Counted from the stretch's first letter, positions 21,953-33,049 are shown. The stretch: 64,000 nt of DNA from Lineus longissimus (GCF_910592395.1 NC_088319.1:5458001-5522000); one strand, 5' to 3'. Program-made: numbers and translations. Notes: generated from the letters alone by a model not told the origin.

Positions 21953-22798
21953 GGCTTACTGGACTTTGCGCAACGAAACGAAACGAGCGAAATGGGGGAG
22001 CGACCATTATGTTTTACCCCGGTACGTCAAGTTCGATACATGGTGTCAGTCACCAGTATGGATGTGTTTTCCATTATAAATACGTGTTTTTAATTAATTA
22101 ATCAAACCCTTATGAGGTTAATTCATTTGAAGTAGAGAGGTTAACGTACATTGTATACACAAATCAAACACACATGCAGTGCTTGCATGCATTGCAGAGA
22201 ACGACTTTTGAGTGATGACCCACACCCACCCAGGCAGCTGAGACACATGTCTTGTTGGACATGCCTACCGATTTTTACTAAATAAAAGCATAACTTCACT
22301 TCACACTTTTCGGGGTTGAAAATGTACTCACGTAAATTACCAAAAGTACATGCCAAATTCGCACATGACCTGTTATTTCTCAAAGCTTGGAAGCTCAAAT
22401 GTCTGAATGTAATGTATGCGCGTAATGTATACTCTCAGCAAGCGAATAGTTGTGATCGTCGGTTTTGATACGAATCGTTTCCTGTATGGCCGTTACAAGC
22501 CGTTGTCTGAATATGATGTGAACCTGTTTACCGTTCAATGCTGCTCCCTGTGACGCTGTACCCGCAAATGTTCAATGAAAAAAATGCTGATAATGACTTA
22601 CACGGCTTGTTCGCATCGTAAACATAGTGGTACCCGGGTTAACTGTCTTTGCGTTTGGCTTAATTTTACACAACGATTACTCCCCATGTAACCACGATCT
22701 AGGATGGACAGGCTGTGTATTATGAATAGGAAAAGTCACCTAGGGACCGTTGCGTAGAATACTTTTTTGGCGAAATATTGCGCAAAGTCCAGTAAGCC
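21953..22798. mobile_element. MULE-like TIR element with 9-bp target duplication
   Basis: The ends are 21-bp perfect inverted repeats (21953-21973 and 22778-22798, starting GGCTTACTGGACTTTGCG). Directly outside lies a perfect 9-bp duplication GCGTCAGTT (21944-21952 and 22799-22807). A 9-bp duplication with a GG-starting TIR fits the Mutator-like superfamily. The 846-bp interior has no transposase frame, so it is non-autonomous. Confidence 0.88.
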
Positions 22799-22865
22799 GC
22801 GTCAGTTGCTTTGAGACGTCTTTTCCTCGTCACGTGAATCCAGTGATCTTGACGCAAGGGCCCAA

Positions 22866-23245
22866 CGCGCCGCGTAGCGGCAAAAAAGCGAAGCTGGCGA
22901 AACATTTATAACGGGTCACCGTCACTTATTATTGGACTTATAGCGCATTTACGGGGTTGCAACTGTTTTGCTTTATAGTGTCACCAGGAAAGAAAAGCAT
23001 GCGACCTAACGCCGATCTATTTGTATAAAGTGATAATTGGAAGGTATATAGTAGGAAATATCAATAAAATAATCATTCCATGTCGTCTTTTGAGGGCATT
23101 TTTGATTGTAAAAAATATATGTGTACGTCACCGTAGTCTCTGCAATGATAATTTTATCAGAGCAGTCTCGCGCAAGTAGAAGTTCTTTACCTACTAGTTC
23201 TTCACTTATTAGTCTCAACGTCTGGCGCAAAGCCAGACGTTTTCC
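22866..23245 (+). repeat. Interspersed repeat family C, copy 1
   Basis: Sequence from about GCGCCGCGTAGCGG through CTTATTAGTCTC is recognisably the same, in inverted orientation, as 33050-33405 (for example ACATTTATAACGGGTCACCG and GTGATAATTGGAAGGTATAT). It ends near a perfect hairpin CGTCTGGC-GCAAA-GCCAGACG (23219-23239). No coding frame. Confidence 0.8.
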
Positions 23246-23385
23246 ATTACGATTTCACTACGATGTTTGACAATAAGGAGCAGTGCGCGAGATATGCTAA
23301 TGAGCAGACTTCCCTCGCTTGAGTTTCTGAAGAATGTTCCATATCGCGCTAAGCTCATCACTGCTGATTATGACAGGCGTGCAGC
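23246..23385 (+). repeat. Repeat family D, copy 1
   Basis: Direct match to 24795-24931: both contain CGATTTCACTACGATGTTTG and CTTCCCTCGCTTGAGTTTC, with only scattered differences. Confidence 0.85.
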
Positions 23386-24458
23386 GGTAGGTATCTGCTC
23401 CCCAACTTCCACCCTAATACGGTACAATAAGTTACCATTTGATGAGAATGGGACAATGCCCTCACTGTGTATGGAGTCATAGGGATAAGAAGACATTATT
23501 CATTAGTGTTGGTACAAGTGATTTTGCCCAAAAAGCATGCGCATTCAAAAAACAAAATATGCAAGGTATCACGTACATGTAACATGACCATGACGACGTG
23601 CAGAAAGTGCACTGGCCAGTGCATACCCTATGGCTATGTATAGTTAACATGGTAAACATGAACAACATCATTATTCATCGGCAGTTCATTTTACTCCGAG
23701 CTTTTCCTGAAACATATTGCCATGATGATTAGGCCTACCATGATGACCAATAACGGCACTAGATCATGTAGATGTCAACAAGTTCACATGAACCGTATAA
23801 TCCCGCATGGCGCATGTGGGGCATGCGTCTAAACCAAAGCCCCAAAATCGCTTGTTTTGGTCTATTTCACTTGTGTTTCCCCCGTCTCCCAGTCCATATT
23901 ACATTTACAGTTTACAATCCCCGATCATGGCCCAACAAAAGGTCATCGGTTGACTAAAGCCAAGGAACACAACTGTTCAATGGATTTATAGTTGAATGCG
24001 ATCAAACTACATCTTTTCAATCGTGGATTGTAAATTTAACCCCATGGGCCTAGGGAAGGCCCTATAACAATACTTTCGACACAGTTATTATCTCCGCTGC
24101 CTCCACCATGTTACACACAGTGCTCACTGCTGATTCTAAAATGCGCCACCTAGTCAATTGCACTATCGTCATCACCTCATCATACTTCATTGACATTACA
24201 GGCACACATTGACATAGACCACTGTTGCAATCAACGACACAGTCGCTATCCAAGTAGCATTATAGAGGTAATTATCATTATCATACCTCATTAGCATGTG
24301 AACCAATCGCGTCGCGTCCTTTGCGATCACGGCAAAGCCTCGTGGAATAATGTCTTTCAACGTTGAATAATTTTTCATATTCCATGCCTACAACTTCAAT
24401 TTCTTCATAATCCATGGCTAGAAGTTCAATACTAATATAATATCCAAGATAAAGTTAC
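23386..24458. other. Stretch without recognised gene
   Basis: No coding exon or recognised repeat. It lies between two copies of family D and may be element-derived. Confidence 0.4.
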
Positions 24459-24606
24459 AAGAAGTAGTCAATAGGGGTCTCTCACCTCTCACTGTATGTC
24501 CACACTATTCACGCTTGTACGAGGAATACATTCAATGCTGAATCTAACAACACCCAGTGCCCTTACTCTGTATATTAGTCACTGGAAGATGGCCCATTTC
24601 ACTCCT
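24459..24606 (+). repeat. Repeat family E, copy 1
   Basis: Matches 59570-59765 in direct orientation (AGTTACAAgAAgtAgtCAATAGG, ACTATTCACGCTTgTACGAG, TGTATATTAGTCAC). Family D copy 2 follows about 190 bases later. Confidence 0.75.
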
Positions 24607-24794
24607 TGCTTCTACTTCACCTATAGTCTCATTGCAAACGCCTCAGTTCTATGATATCACATTCACTTTCAGCTGTCATGCAACGCAACAACTGTGCTAT
24701 CTGCCATCGCACATCAACGAAGAAGTGCAGCCGCCCACATTCCACCTCACGTCTGTCCGACCAGCTGCAATCCTCGAGGACGCCCCACTGTACC

Positions 24795-24931
24795 ACGATT
24801 TCACTACGATGTTTGACAAGGAGCAGTGCGCGAGATAGGCTAATGAGCAGACTTCCCTCGCTTGAGTTTCGGAAGAATGTTCCATATCGCGCTAAGCTGA
24901 CCACTGCTGACCATGACAGGCGTGCATTGGA
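24795..24931 (+). repeat. Repeat family D, copy 2
   Basis: Second copy of the family at 23246-23385. The shared part ends at GACAGGCGTGCA, after which the two loci differ. Confidence 0.85.
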
Positions 24932-25439
24932 CTGGTACAGGTTGGAACTGAACATTGAATATGCTGGTGGTGACGCTTTCTGATGAGAAGTTGGTCGTGA
25001 CTGATGCAGTATCCTTGGACTTGTCCACAGCATCGTTCAATCATTGCTCTCTGAGCTGCCTTGATTCTGTACCCAAATACTAAGACCAAATGCCTGTTGA
25101 CTGTGCTTTAAGAGAGACTGGCGCCATGCCTAGAGATATGACTGACCCCTATTGGCAAATTTGTATGACATTATCTTGCCTACCTAGCTGCTGCCTATAG
25201 TCTCCCTTTAACTGCGGAACACTTCAAAGTCGATAAAATGCCATGTTCCACCTTTTAATGTGTTCAGACTGCCATTTTCAAAATAATCAAGTCAGGACAC
25301 TGCCTTCTAGTCTCATAATAAATTTTGCTTTCCTCAATATATAATAACATTTCTTCTTCTTCAATGCTTTCATCATTCCAAACTTCTCCTCCTCTGACTT
25401 TTACAGGGGTACAGTCATGGCAATCAAAACCCAAATACT

Positions 25440-25580
25440 GAGACCAAATGCCTGTTGACTGTGCTTTAAGAGAGACTGGCGCCATGCCTAGTCTCTCTTA
25501 AAGCACAGTCAACAGACACCAACCCCCTCAGACTCAGAAACCACAAACGCCCAACCCTTCCTGCTACCCTAATACTTCTG
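25440..25580. repeat. Hairpin repeat family F, copy 1
   Basis: A perfect 26-bp inverted repeat (25452-25477 and 25490-25515; arm begins CTGTTGACTGTGCTTTAAGA) encloses a 12-base loop. The following 65 bases (CTCAGAAACCACAAACGCCC) match, inverted, the sequence beside the second hairpin at 32680-32756. A lone left arm occurs near 25095. Confidence 0.85.
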
Positions 25581-26440
25581 GCTGTGGCGTATAGTTAGTT
25601 ACACGTGGACGGTCGGATTGTGGTCGGTCCTTTACATCATTTCGCACTCTTATCTTCTCACCGGTTCGATGACACTGAAAGTGTGCTGCAACCTCGCGTT
25701 GACTCGTTCATGCCTGCAACATTCCGATGTCCTGGTGATGGTCAGAAAAGGACAAACGCGGCATGGCGTTTTGACGTTTCTTCTGACTTTTTGGGAGGCC
25801 TTTGATTAGTTTGCTGACAAGACCAGAACTTTTTTGATTTCTGTTTCATAACAAACTAGAACCCATTTTGTGCAGTACTCAGGCGTGTCTAGGTCCTGCA
25901 TCATGTGTTAAAGGATCATTGGTATTGATAAGGGCATTATTACCAAGCTGTCGGCTGCACAGTCCACAGTCGCAGTTCCCATCATTGAATAACACATAAA
26001 ATGGAAAAATTCAAAAACTGACTAAAATAACACCGTGATGAGTTTCCGAATTTGGTTCCGACTAGACCCGAGTGAGGTTTCCGTGGAGACATATTTTTTG
26101 TGCAGATCGATGCACGGTGACGTTCTGCCCGAAGACAAAAATCTACACCACGACGTCACGCTACTGGCGCTCGATTACCCCGCTACTGCGACGATAATGG
26201 AAATGACGTTGCGTCGTTATAGCGGGGTGACGTGAACTCGGATGTTTAGTGCACTAATGTGGCGGAAAAGGTCTTTCGCGCCAGGACTTGTGCGTACTAA
26301 AAATAACGAATGACGCGTTTTTCTACGCATCGAACATGTTCAGAAAAATTGTTTACTTACAGATGAACCGGAAGAAGAACAAACATACTGCAGTTAAATG
26401 CCGCCTATTCCTTTTTAAGCAGGTTTTGAGTGCAAAACCG

Positions 26441-26728
26441 TTTTTACCCCTCAGCCCGAATTGGGCAGAGGGGTATTGTCGTCCCGTTGGCGGGCGGGCG
26501 GGCGGTCGGGCGGCTGCCAAGTTTGTCCGGAGCTGTTCTCAGTAACGGCTTGGGCTAGGAAGTTCATATTTCATATGTAGACTCCCCCTGGTGGGTAGGC
26601 GTGCCTCGTCAAGGTTTCGTCCCATTTTGACTTACGGACTGGCTACTAGGGGGCGATATGTGAAGACACAAAAAATACAATAACTCCGCAAATTTTGATC
26701 GCATCTTGCTGAAATTTGTATTGTAGAT
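26441..26728 (+). repeat. Family B repeat, 5' part with head hairpin
   Basis: Starts TTTTTA followed by a hairpin ACCCCTCAGCCC / GGGCAGAGGGGT and a GGGC-rich simple repeat (26489-26512). Then come a CTCF-like motif on the minus strand (26579-26597) and one on the plus strand (26640-26658, TGGCTACTAGGGGGCGATA). The layout parallels family A (TTTTTA, hairpin, CGT repeat, motif units). It is interrupted at 26729 by a MULE-like element and resumes at 27721. Confidence 0.75.
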
Positions 26729-27720
26729 GGTAGTTGATAAAGTATGGAATTAGTGAAACCTTGGAAACACTGATAAACCTTGTAATATTCAATGTAAACC
26801 ATGGAATCACTGTGCAAATAGCGCGGGAAATCGGGTGCGTTCCTTCCACGATTTATACCCTCCCAAGTGACAGTCTCGTCCCAGCTGACTTTATTGATAG
26901 CAATTTGCCAGTTAGTTCAGAAGCTAACATTTTTAATGTGGAGGATGACGTCATCAATTGGCAATGCGCTGTGGTCGTTAAAATATTTTATTTCTCTTCA
27001 ATGGAAGCAAAAATTAGTTTTTATGATTGTTTTGTATTCCATAGACGATAAAGTATTATGCTCGGTACTAGATGCACGAGATCATAGGACAAACACACAC
27101 GTGAATAAAAAAAACCGCTTAGAACTGGTGACGTCACAAAGATCTCTGCATCCCTCGATGCGTACTGGAAGATGTAAGAAATCGCTCACGGCGAAGGAAT
27201 TTGTTCACATTTTTCATCTCCAAACCCTTCCAAAACCCTCGGTAATAAACCTTCATCTACGTTTCTTGTCATGTATAAGATGATGTACGGATAAGTGCCA
27301 GCCGGTACTGCATGATGCAGTCAATCTTCTCTGTATCACCCTGTATGATCACACCGCTCCGTAGCTCAAATAGGCCCCGTGTGGTGGCGTAGTAAGCGGA
27401 GCGCTGATTGGTCCATATTATGGGTGTGTGGTGGGCGTGTCGTGACGTGAATGCCCATATTTGGGAGATCAGTAATGTACACTGGAGGCGAGGTATGACT
27501 GGGTTGTTCTAAAATATAGATTGTTGAATCGGACATGCGACTGATTTCTAAACTACCGTCAAATTCCGATCTGATCATGTAAAAATAATCTCCAAATATT
27601 GATTCGTAACCACTTTAGGTTCCAATGGCATTATTTCATGTTTTTATGCATTTTTAGGACTGATTCCAAGGTTTATCACTGGTTCCAAGGTTTCACTGAT
27701 TCCAAGCGTTATCAACTACC
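26729..27720. mobile_element. MULE-like TIR element family G, copy 1
   Basis: Long terminal inverted repeats of about 55 bp (GGTAGTTGATAAAG ... CTTTATCAACTACC type) bound 992 bp. The 9-bp sequence ATTGTAGAT flanks both sides (26720-26728 and 27721-27729), and joining the flanks restores a normal family B unit. A second copy with its own 9-bp duplication is at 56562-59181. No transposase is present. A minus-strand frame near 27366-27578 (MIRSEFDGSLEISR...) is conserved in both copies but unrecognised. Confidence 0.9.
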
Positions 27721-27932
27721 ATTGTAGATACCTATTGAGAGGGGACATAATATATTGTACGGGTTTTGACCTCGACCTTCTTTTCAAGGTCACAGAGGTC
27801 AAAGTTCGTGTAAAGTGACGAAATGTTCACATTTCGTAACCACTGAAGCTATTGATACCAGTCTTGGTATGTGTGTACCCCTAGGTGACAGTAACTCGTA
27901 AACTAAGTTGCGACCTTATATCAGTACTGGTT

Positions 27933-27951
27933 TGGCCACCAGGGGGCGTTA
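27933..27951 (+). promoter_or_regulatory. Near-consensus CTCF-type motif
   Basis: TGGCCACCAGGGGGCGTTA differs at one of 19 positions from the familiar vertebrate CTCF core consensus as I remember it (TGGCCACCAGGGGGCGCTA). Whether this animal's CTCF binds it is unknown. Confidence 0.5.
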
Positions 27952-28782
27952 TGTGAAAACATAAAAAGTGTGATATCTCAGTTAATATTGGTCGCAGCCT
28001 GATGAAATTTTTATTGTAGATACCTCTTGAGAGGAGACATAATACGTCTAACAGGTTTTGACCTTGACCTTCTTTTCAAGGTTACACATTTCGTAACCAT
28101 GGAAGCTATTGATACCAGTCTCTGTACGTGTGTACCCCTAGGTGACATTAACTCATAAACCAACTTTCAACCTTATATCATTACTGGTTTGGCAACCAGG
28201 GGGCGTTAGGGAAAACACAAAAAGTGTGATATCGATCTCGCATCTCGCTTAATATTGGTCACACACAGCTCACTGAACTTTTGTTGGTTGTATGAACAGG
28301 GGACTTGCAAATTTGAATTCAATATCTGGCGTTATCTCACTCATAGTTTGGCCACCAGGTGGCATTATGTGAAAACACAAAAATGCTATAATTCCAACAA
28401 TTTTGATCGCAGCTTGCTGACATTTTTACGGCACATACCTCTTGAGAGGGGACATAATATGTTGTACGGGTTATGACCTTGACCTTCTCTTCAAGGTCAC
28501 AGAGGTCAAAGTTCGTGTAAAATGACGAATTGTTCACATTCCGTAACCACTGAAGGTATTGATCCCAGTCTCTGTACGTGTGTACCCTAGGTGACAGTAA
28601 CTCATGAACCGACATTCAGCCTTGTAACGTTACTGGTTTGGCCACCAGGGGGCGTCATGCGAAAACACAAAAAGTGCGATATCTCACTTATTATTGGTCA
28701 CAGCGTGCTGAATTTTTTTGGTAGTAAGAACAGATGACTGGTTATTTTGAATTGAAAATCTAGCATGTTCTCATTTACAGTT

Positions 28783-28801
28783 TGGCCACCAGGGGGCACT
28801 A
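28783..28801 (+). promoter_or_regulatory. Near-consensus CTCF-type motif
   Basis: TGGCCACCAGGGGGCACTA, again one mismatch to the 19-base CTCF core. It lies 126 bases after the end of the copy at 28639-28657, in the same orientation. Confidence 0.5.
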
Positions 28802-29260
28802 TGTGAAAACACAAAAAATGCAATAACTCCACCAATTTCGATTGCAACTTCCTGAAATTTTTATGGCAGATACCTCTACCATAAAAATGCCAATGTTTCT
28901 TATGGGTTTTGACCTTGACCTTCTTTTTGTCACAGAGGTCAAGATGTAATATTCACATTTTGTTACCACTGAAGCTATTGATCCCATTCTCTGTATATGT
29001 GTACCCTAAGTGACAGTAACTCATAAACTGACATTCAACCTTGAAACGTTACTGGTTTGGCCACCAGAGGGCATCATGCGAAAACACAAAAAGTGTGATA
29101 TCTCACTAAATATTGATCAAAGCTCACTGAGATTTTTAAGGTGGTTACTTCTTATGAGGGGACATAATATATCGTACAGGTTTTGGCCTTGACCTATTTT
29201 TAGGGTCACAGAGGTAAAAAGTTTGTGTCAGATTATGAAATTTGAAAATGTTTTGTGTTG

Positions 29261-29925
29261 ACATAAATTGGGAACATCCAAGCTGAAGCGCTCTTAAAAG
29301 TGGGCGTGGCAGGTGATTTTCAGATTTTGGGCATTTTTACATTAACGGCCAGAGAGTTTTTTTCATTTTTTAAATTCTAACCCTTTATGGCCAAGATAGG
29401 GGGCGCTTGCCTAAACAGACTTTGGTCATATTGACACTAACGGTGATAGCTAGGAGGGCTTAATTTTTAATAGGTTTGTGATGTGCGACTTTCAGTGTCT
29501 CTTTCATAAATGTTCACCCATTTAGTTCACATTTAAAAGCCGGGATGTTGGGGCCAAATTTGATTGATAAATGCATTGTTCGATGCCTTGACATGATCTG
29601 TTAAAATTTCCAAGACACTATCGCCATCCATTGTCTTTTTCCCCACACCCGCAAAGCCAATAATGACACTCCACGTAACTCAACCCAAAATAACATCAGC
29701 CATAATATAAAACACTATGCTCTCCTATACTTCCCTTCTCTTCCCAAAATCATTATTCACCTCACATAGGCTGAGGGGTATTGCTCGCTTCAGCAAGCCA
29801 TTTTCTAACCATGCCATTGAATATTGCCTGTAAATTTGGTGGGTATTCTTCCGAATTATTTCTTAATCAAGTATTGTTTACATGTTCATCAGTGTCCCGA
29901 TTGCATATAACGCATGGGAACTCAG
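29261..29925. other. Stretch without recognised gene
   Basis: No exon seen. Near 29770, GGCTGAGGGGTATTGCTCGC resembles the downstream arm of the family B head hairpin, so a third, truncated member may end here. Confidence 0.4.
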
Positions 29926-29928
29926 TAA

Positions 29929-30708
29929 AGCCTGCACCACACGGTGAAAATTTGCGTGATGCAAGTGACACGCGTGCATGTTGCGACAGGCAAATTCTCA
30001 CTGTGTGGGGTCGTTTTTTGCTGCGTATCTTCCCTCGCGAGTCGAGACGCAGCCGATCTAGCATGTTTGATATTTTCTCGACACGCGAGGAAGTTAATCA
30101 CCGTGTGGGGGCTACCTGCAGCAATGTTGCGCGAGTTCGACGAATCACAACAAGCAGATCGGTCACATGATTTATAGGTCAGTCACATGATACCAAAATG
30201 GCAGCTCTGTGGAACTGGCGATACTTCATGGGGTCCTCCTCCCGCAATTCAGCAATTAGATTTGCATAGGCCCCCTTATCCTCTCTTCTCTGAATCCATG
30301 GCCTTGTCCAAAGACTACGGTCCACGCGGCGCCGCCTCCGCCGCCGCCTCCGACGGAGTAACAGCAGGAGAATAAGGGCAATTTGGTCTTCTTGGTCCAT
30401 AATACTTCTCATAGGATTTGACAGTTCCCGGGCGCTGCCATTTTGGTATCATGTGACTGACCTATAAATCATGTGACCGATCTGCTTGTTGTGATTCGTC
30501 GAACTCGCGCAACATTGCTGCAGGTAGCCCCCACACGGTGATTAACTTCCTCGCGTGTCGAGAAAATATCAAACATGCTAGATCGGCTGCGTCTCGACAC
30601 GCGAGGAAGATACGCAGCAAAAAACGACCCCACACAGTGAGAATTTGCCTGTCGCAACGTGCACGCGTGTCACTTGCATCACGCAAATTTCACCGTGTGG
30701 TGCGGGCT
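29929..30708. mobile_element. PIF/Harbinger-derived element with long inverted repeats
   Basis: Inverted arms of about 277 bp (29929-30205 and 30434-30708), nearly identical, start AGCCYGCACCACACGGTG. They are flanked by TAA (29926-29928 and 30709-30711), the usual 3-bp TWA target duplication of PIF/Harbinger elements. The 228-bp spacer carries the N-terminal end of a Harbinger transposase-type frame on the minus strand. The arms hold an internal 18-bp palindrome around CTTCCTCGCGTGTCGAGA. Confidence 0.88.
30179..30412 (-). pseudogene. Truncated PIF/Harbinger transposase N terminus
   Basis: This 77-codon frame begins MRSIMDQEDQIALILLLLLR, followed by an Arg tract and RRVDRSLWTRPWIQRREDKG, AYANLIAELREEDPMKYRQF. 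The W-x-RPW-x-xRR-x-KG-AY-NL-ELR-ED-YR-F pattern is the typical start of Harbinger nuclease-like transposases. The DDE nuclease domain is entirely missing, because the frame runs into the left inverted repeat. The element is therefore a deletion derivative that depends on an active relative. Confidence 0.82.
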
Positions 30709-30842
30709 TAAGATATGAAACACCACACAAACAACAATACGTATACTTCACAGTGGGCGTAGATTTTGAACTTGACGAAAGTCTCTATTGTCCATTACTA
30801 CCAAACGTTCCCTCGTTGAACAATCGGACGATACGACACTGC

Positions 30843-30898
30843 TTTTTAGCTCACCTCTTAGCAGAGGTGAGCTTATCCCATACCGTGGCGTCCGTCGT

Positions 30899-30957
<59 letters not shown>

Positions 30958-32006
30958 CGTCGTCGTCCGTCGTCCGTTAGCAGGGCACGTTTCGTAACTG
31001 TTAGAGCTATTGAGTTGAAACTTGGTACACATGTACCCTTATGTAATGACACCTGGGAGACCAAGTTTCGGTCCGATTCGTTTCATGGTTTGGCCACCAG
31101 GGGGCCAAACGTTAAAAGTGAAAATATGCAATATCTCCCTTAATAGTAGTCGGGAAATTTTGAAAAAAATATGGTAGGTACTTCTAGCAAAGGTGCATCA
31201 TATATCCTCCGGGTTTTTGATTTGACCTCCTTTTCAAGGTCACAGAGGTCAAATGGTGTAAATTAGCCGTTAGGATGTAATGATGGCACGTTTCTAAACT
31301 GCAATGACTATTGATACCAAATTTGGTACACATTTACCCCTTAGTCAGGTGATCTCAGGGACCGAAGTTTGGTCCAATATGATTCACCACTTGACCACCA
31401 GGGGGCAAAATCCAAAAACCTTAAAAATGTGATTATTCCTTAACTTCTTGCCCGATTGCCACCAATTTGATATCATGGGTACATCTAACCACCATACAGT
31501 ATATGTCACACAGGTTTTTAATTTGACCTTCTTGTCAAGGTCACAGAGGTCAAATGGCGTAAATTGGCCGTCAGGCCGTAACTATGGCACGTTTCTTAAC
31601 TGCAATGACTATTGATCACAAATTAAGTACACATGTACCCCTTGGTCAGGTGATCTCAGGTACCGAAGTTTGGTGCGATCTGATTTGCCGTTTGGCCTCC
31701 AGGGAGGGGGCCAAATCCTAAATTCTTCAAAATGCCATTATTCCTAGTAATGACTTGCCCGATTGGCACCAATTTTATATCATAGGTACATCTAATTCTA
31801 ACAACCATTCAATGTGTCACCCGGGTCTTCTTTGATTTGACCTACTTTTCAAGGTCACAGAGGTCGAATGTACTGTAAATTGGCCATTTTGGGGAAATTG
31901 TAATTGCTTGGACCTACATCAAACCTAACACTACATGACACAAGACCATGCTCTTTATCCATCTTTCCTCCACATGAGGTGAGCACAATGGCCCTGGCCA
32001 TTTCAT
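30843..32006 (+). repeat. Family A repeat, copy 2
   Basis: A 1.16-kb copy nearly identical to 1816-2992, again with head hairpin and CGT tract (about 30890-30978). CTCF-like motifs lie at 31091-31109 and 31392-31410, with a degenerate one near 31692. DR3 sites lie at 31237-31251 and 31538-31552, with a variant at 31852-31866. The CGT tract length and interruptions differ from the other copies. Confidence 0.9.
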
Positions 32007-32600
32007 GTTGCATTTGCAAACGAACTTGATGGCATACAAAAGTTACCATTAGAGTGACCCTTGTTATTCTTTCCCTCTCACAGCCATCTGCCCTCAGAGA
32101 AACCGGGCGCACTGACCATCCTTTACCCCTTGGAGAAGTGTTTCGTGGTAAAGAAATGGTAAGTTGAGTTCATAAGTTCTTTGTTGATAATATGATATGA
32201 CACACACCCGACTACGCGGTACAACGCGGTACCAATGTTGAAACCAATCACTCTGCAATGGGAATGTTGAAGGGCTTACTTGAAAAAAACCGTATTGGTC
32301 CGCTTTCAGCGGAATAGGGAGCATTCATTGATGACTGAACTGGGCACGAAATATTGTCTGACATGGAACAAAATATCCTAACGAACCCATCCCACCATTC
32401 AAGGAATGACACATGTCAGGTAATCATGTCAAAGTCTACTTACACCACTGGATAGGTCTACAGATATAAATCAGCACATGTAATGTCATGAATGTACGAA
32501 TTCGAGGCCTGCAGCATGTACAGTTAATTTGCGTGATCATCGAGCAACCTGGAAGTCAATTTTCTTAGTCCATATAATGTAAACCATTTGCGTATGTTGT
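32007..32600. other. Stretch without recognised gene
   Basis: No exon or known repeat recognised between family A copy 2 and hairpin family F. Confidence 0.4.
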
Positions 32601-32605
32601 AACTG

Positions 32606-32756
32606 CCTAGAATCCAGAATTATTAAGGGAGCAGGAAGGAGTGGGCGTCTGTGGTTTCTGAGTGTGAGGGGTATAGTGGTGTCTGTTGACTGTGCTTTAA
32701 GAGCAGCATGATGCCAGGCATGATGCAAGTCTCTCTTAAAGCACAGTCAACAGACA
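32606..32756. repeat. Hairpin repeat family F, copy 2
   Basis: A 24-bp inverted repeat (32680-32703 and 32733-32756, arm TGTCTGTTGACTGTGCTTTA...) with a 29-base loop. The left flank (GTTTCTGAGTGTGAGGGG region) is the inverted counterpart of the flank of copy 1. Confidence 0.85.
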
Positions 32757-32877
32757 TGTGATTTCAGTATCAGGTCTTACATTGTAGCAATGCGAAAATG
32801 TAAGCAATTTTGGTAAGGTCCGTCATTTGTTATGACCGAGTAGCTTGTAGAGTGACTCAACCACTCTCTTGATTACA

Positions 32878-32935
32878 GCGGCCGCCTCAGCACCACCACG
32901 CGGGGCCTAATGGTATTAGGCTAAGTAGCTTCGCG
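32878..32935 (-). repeat. Short repeat family J, copy 1
   Basis: GCGGCCGCCTCAGCACCACC ... GGGGCCTAATGGTATTAGGC matches, inverted, 39905-39957 in an intron of the ankyrin gene. Confidence 0.7.
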
Positions 32936-33049
32936 CGATGCACCATTCTGGGAAAACTCAATGAGAAAGTATGCTCATTAGCATAATATATTCTTAGCTC
33001 CAGCTCGAGGTAATCTTGCGCAGGGTTTCTTCGGCCAAGATTCATTGTG

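Larger units (their letters stand above)
27721..29260 (+). repeat. Family B repeat, array of CTCF-like/DR3 units
   Basis: About six partial or complete units of 140-290 bp. Motifs like TGGCCACCAGGGGGCGTTA occur at 27933, 28190, 28349, 28639, 28783 and 29058. AGGTCA-CAG-AGGTCA occurs intact at 27787-27801 and 28494-28508, with degenerate forms near 28080, 28929 and 29203. A palindromic TGACCT lies upstream of each DR3. Units also share CTCTTGAGAGGGGACATAAT and CTATTGATACCAGTC. No coding potential. The right end is uncertain. Confidence 0.85.

Noticed and set aside
24557-25089. Several overlapping frames near repeat family D/E
   Set aside because: The frames are not maintained between repeat copies and look non-coding.
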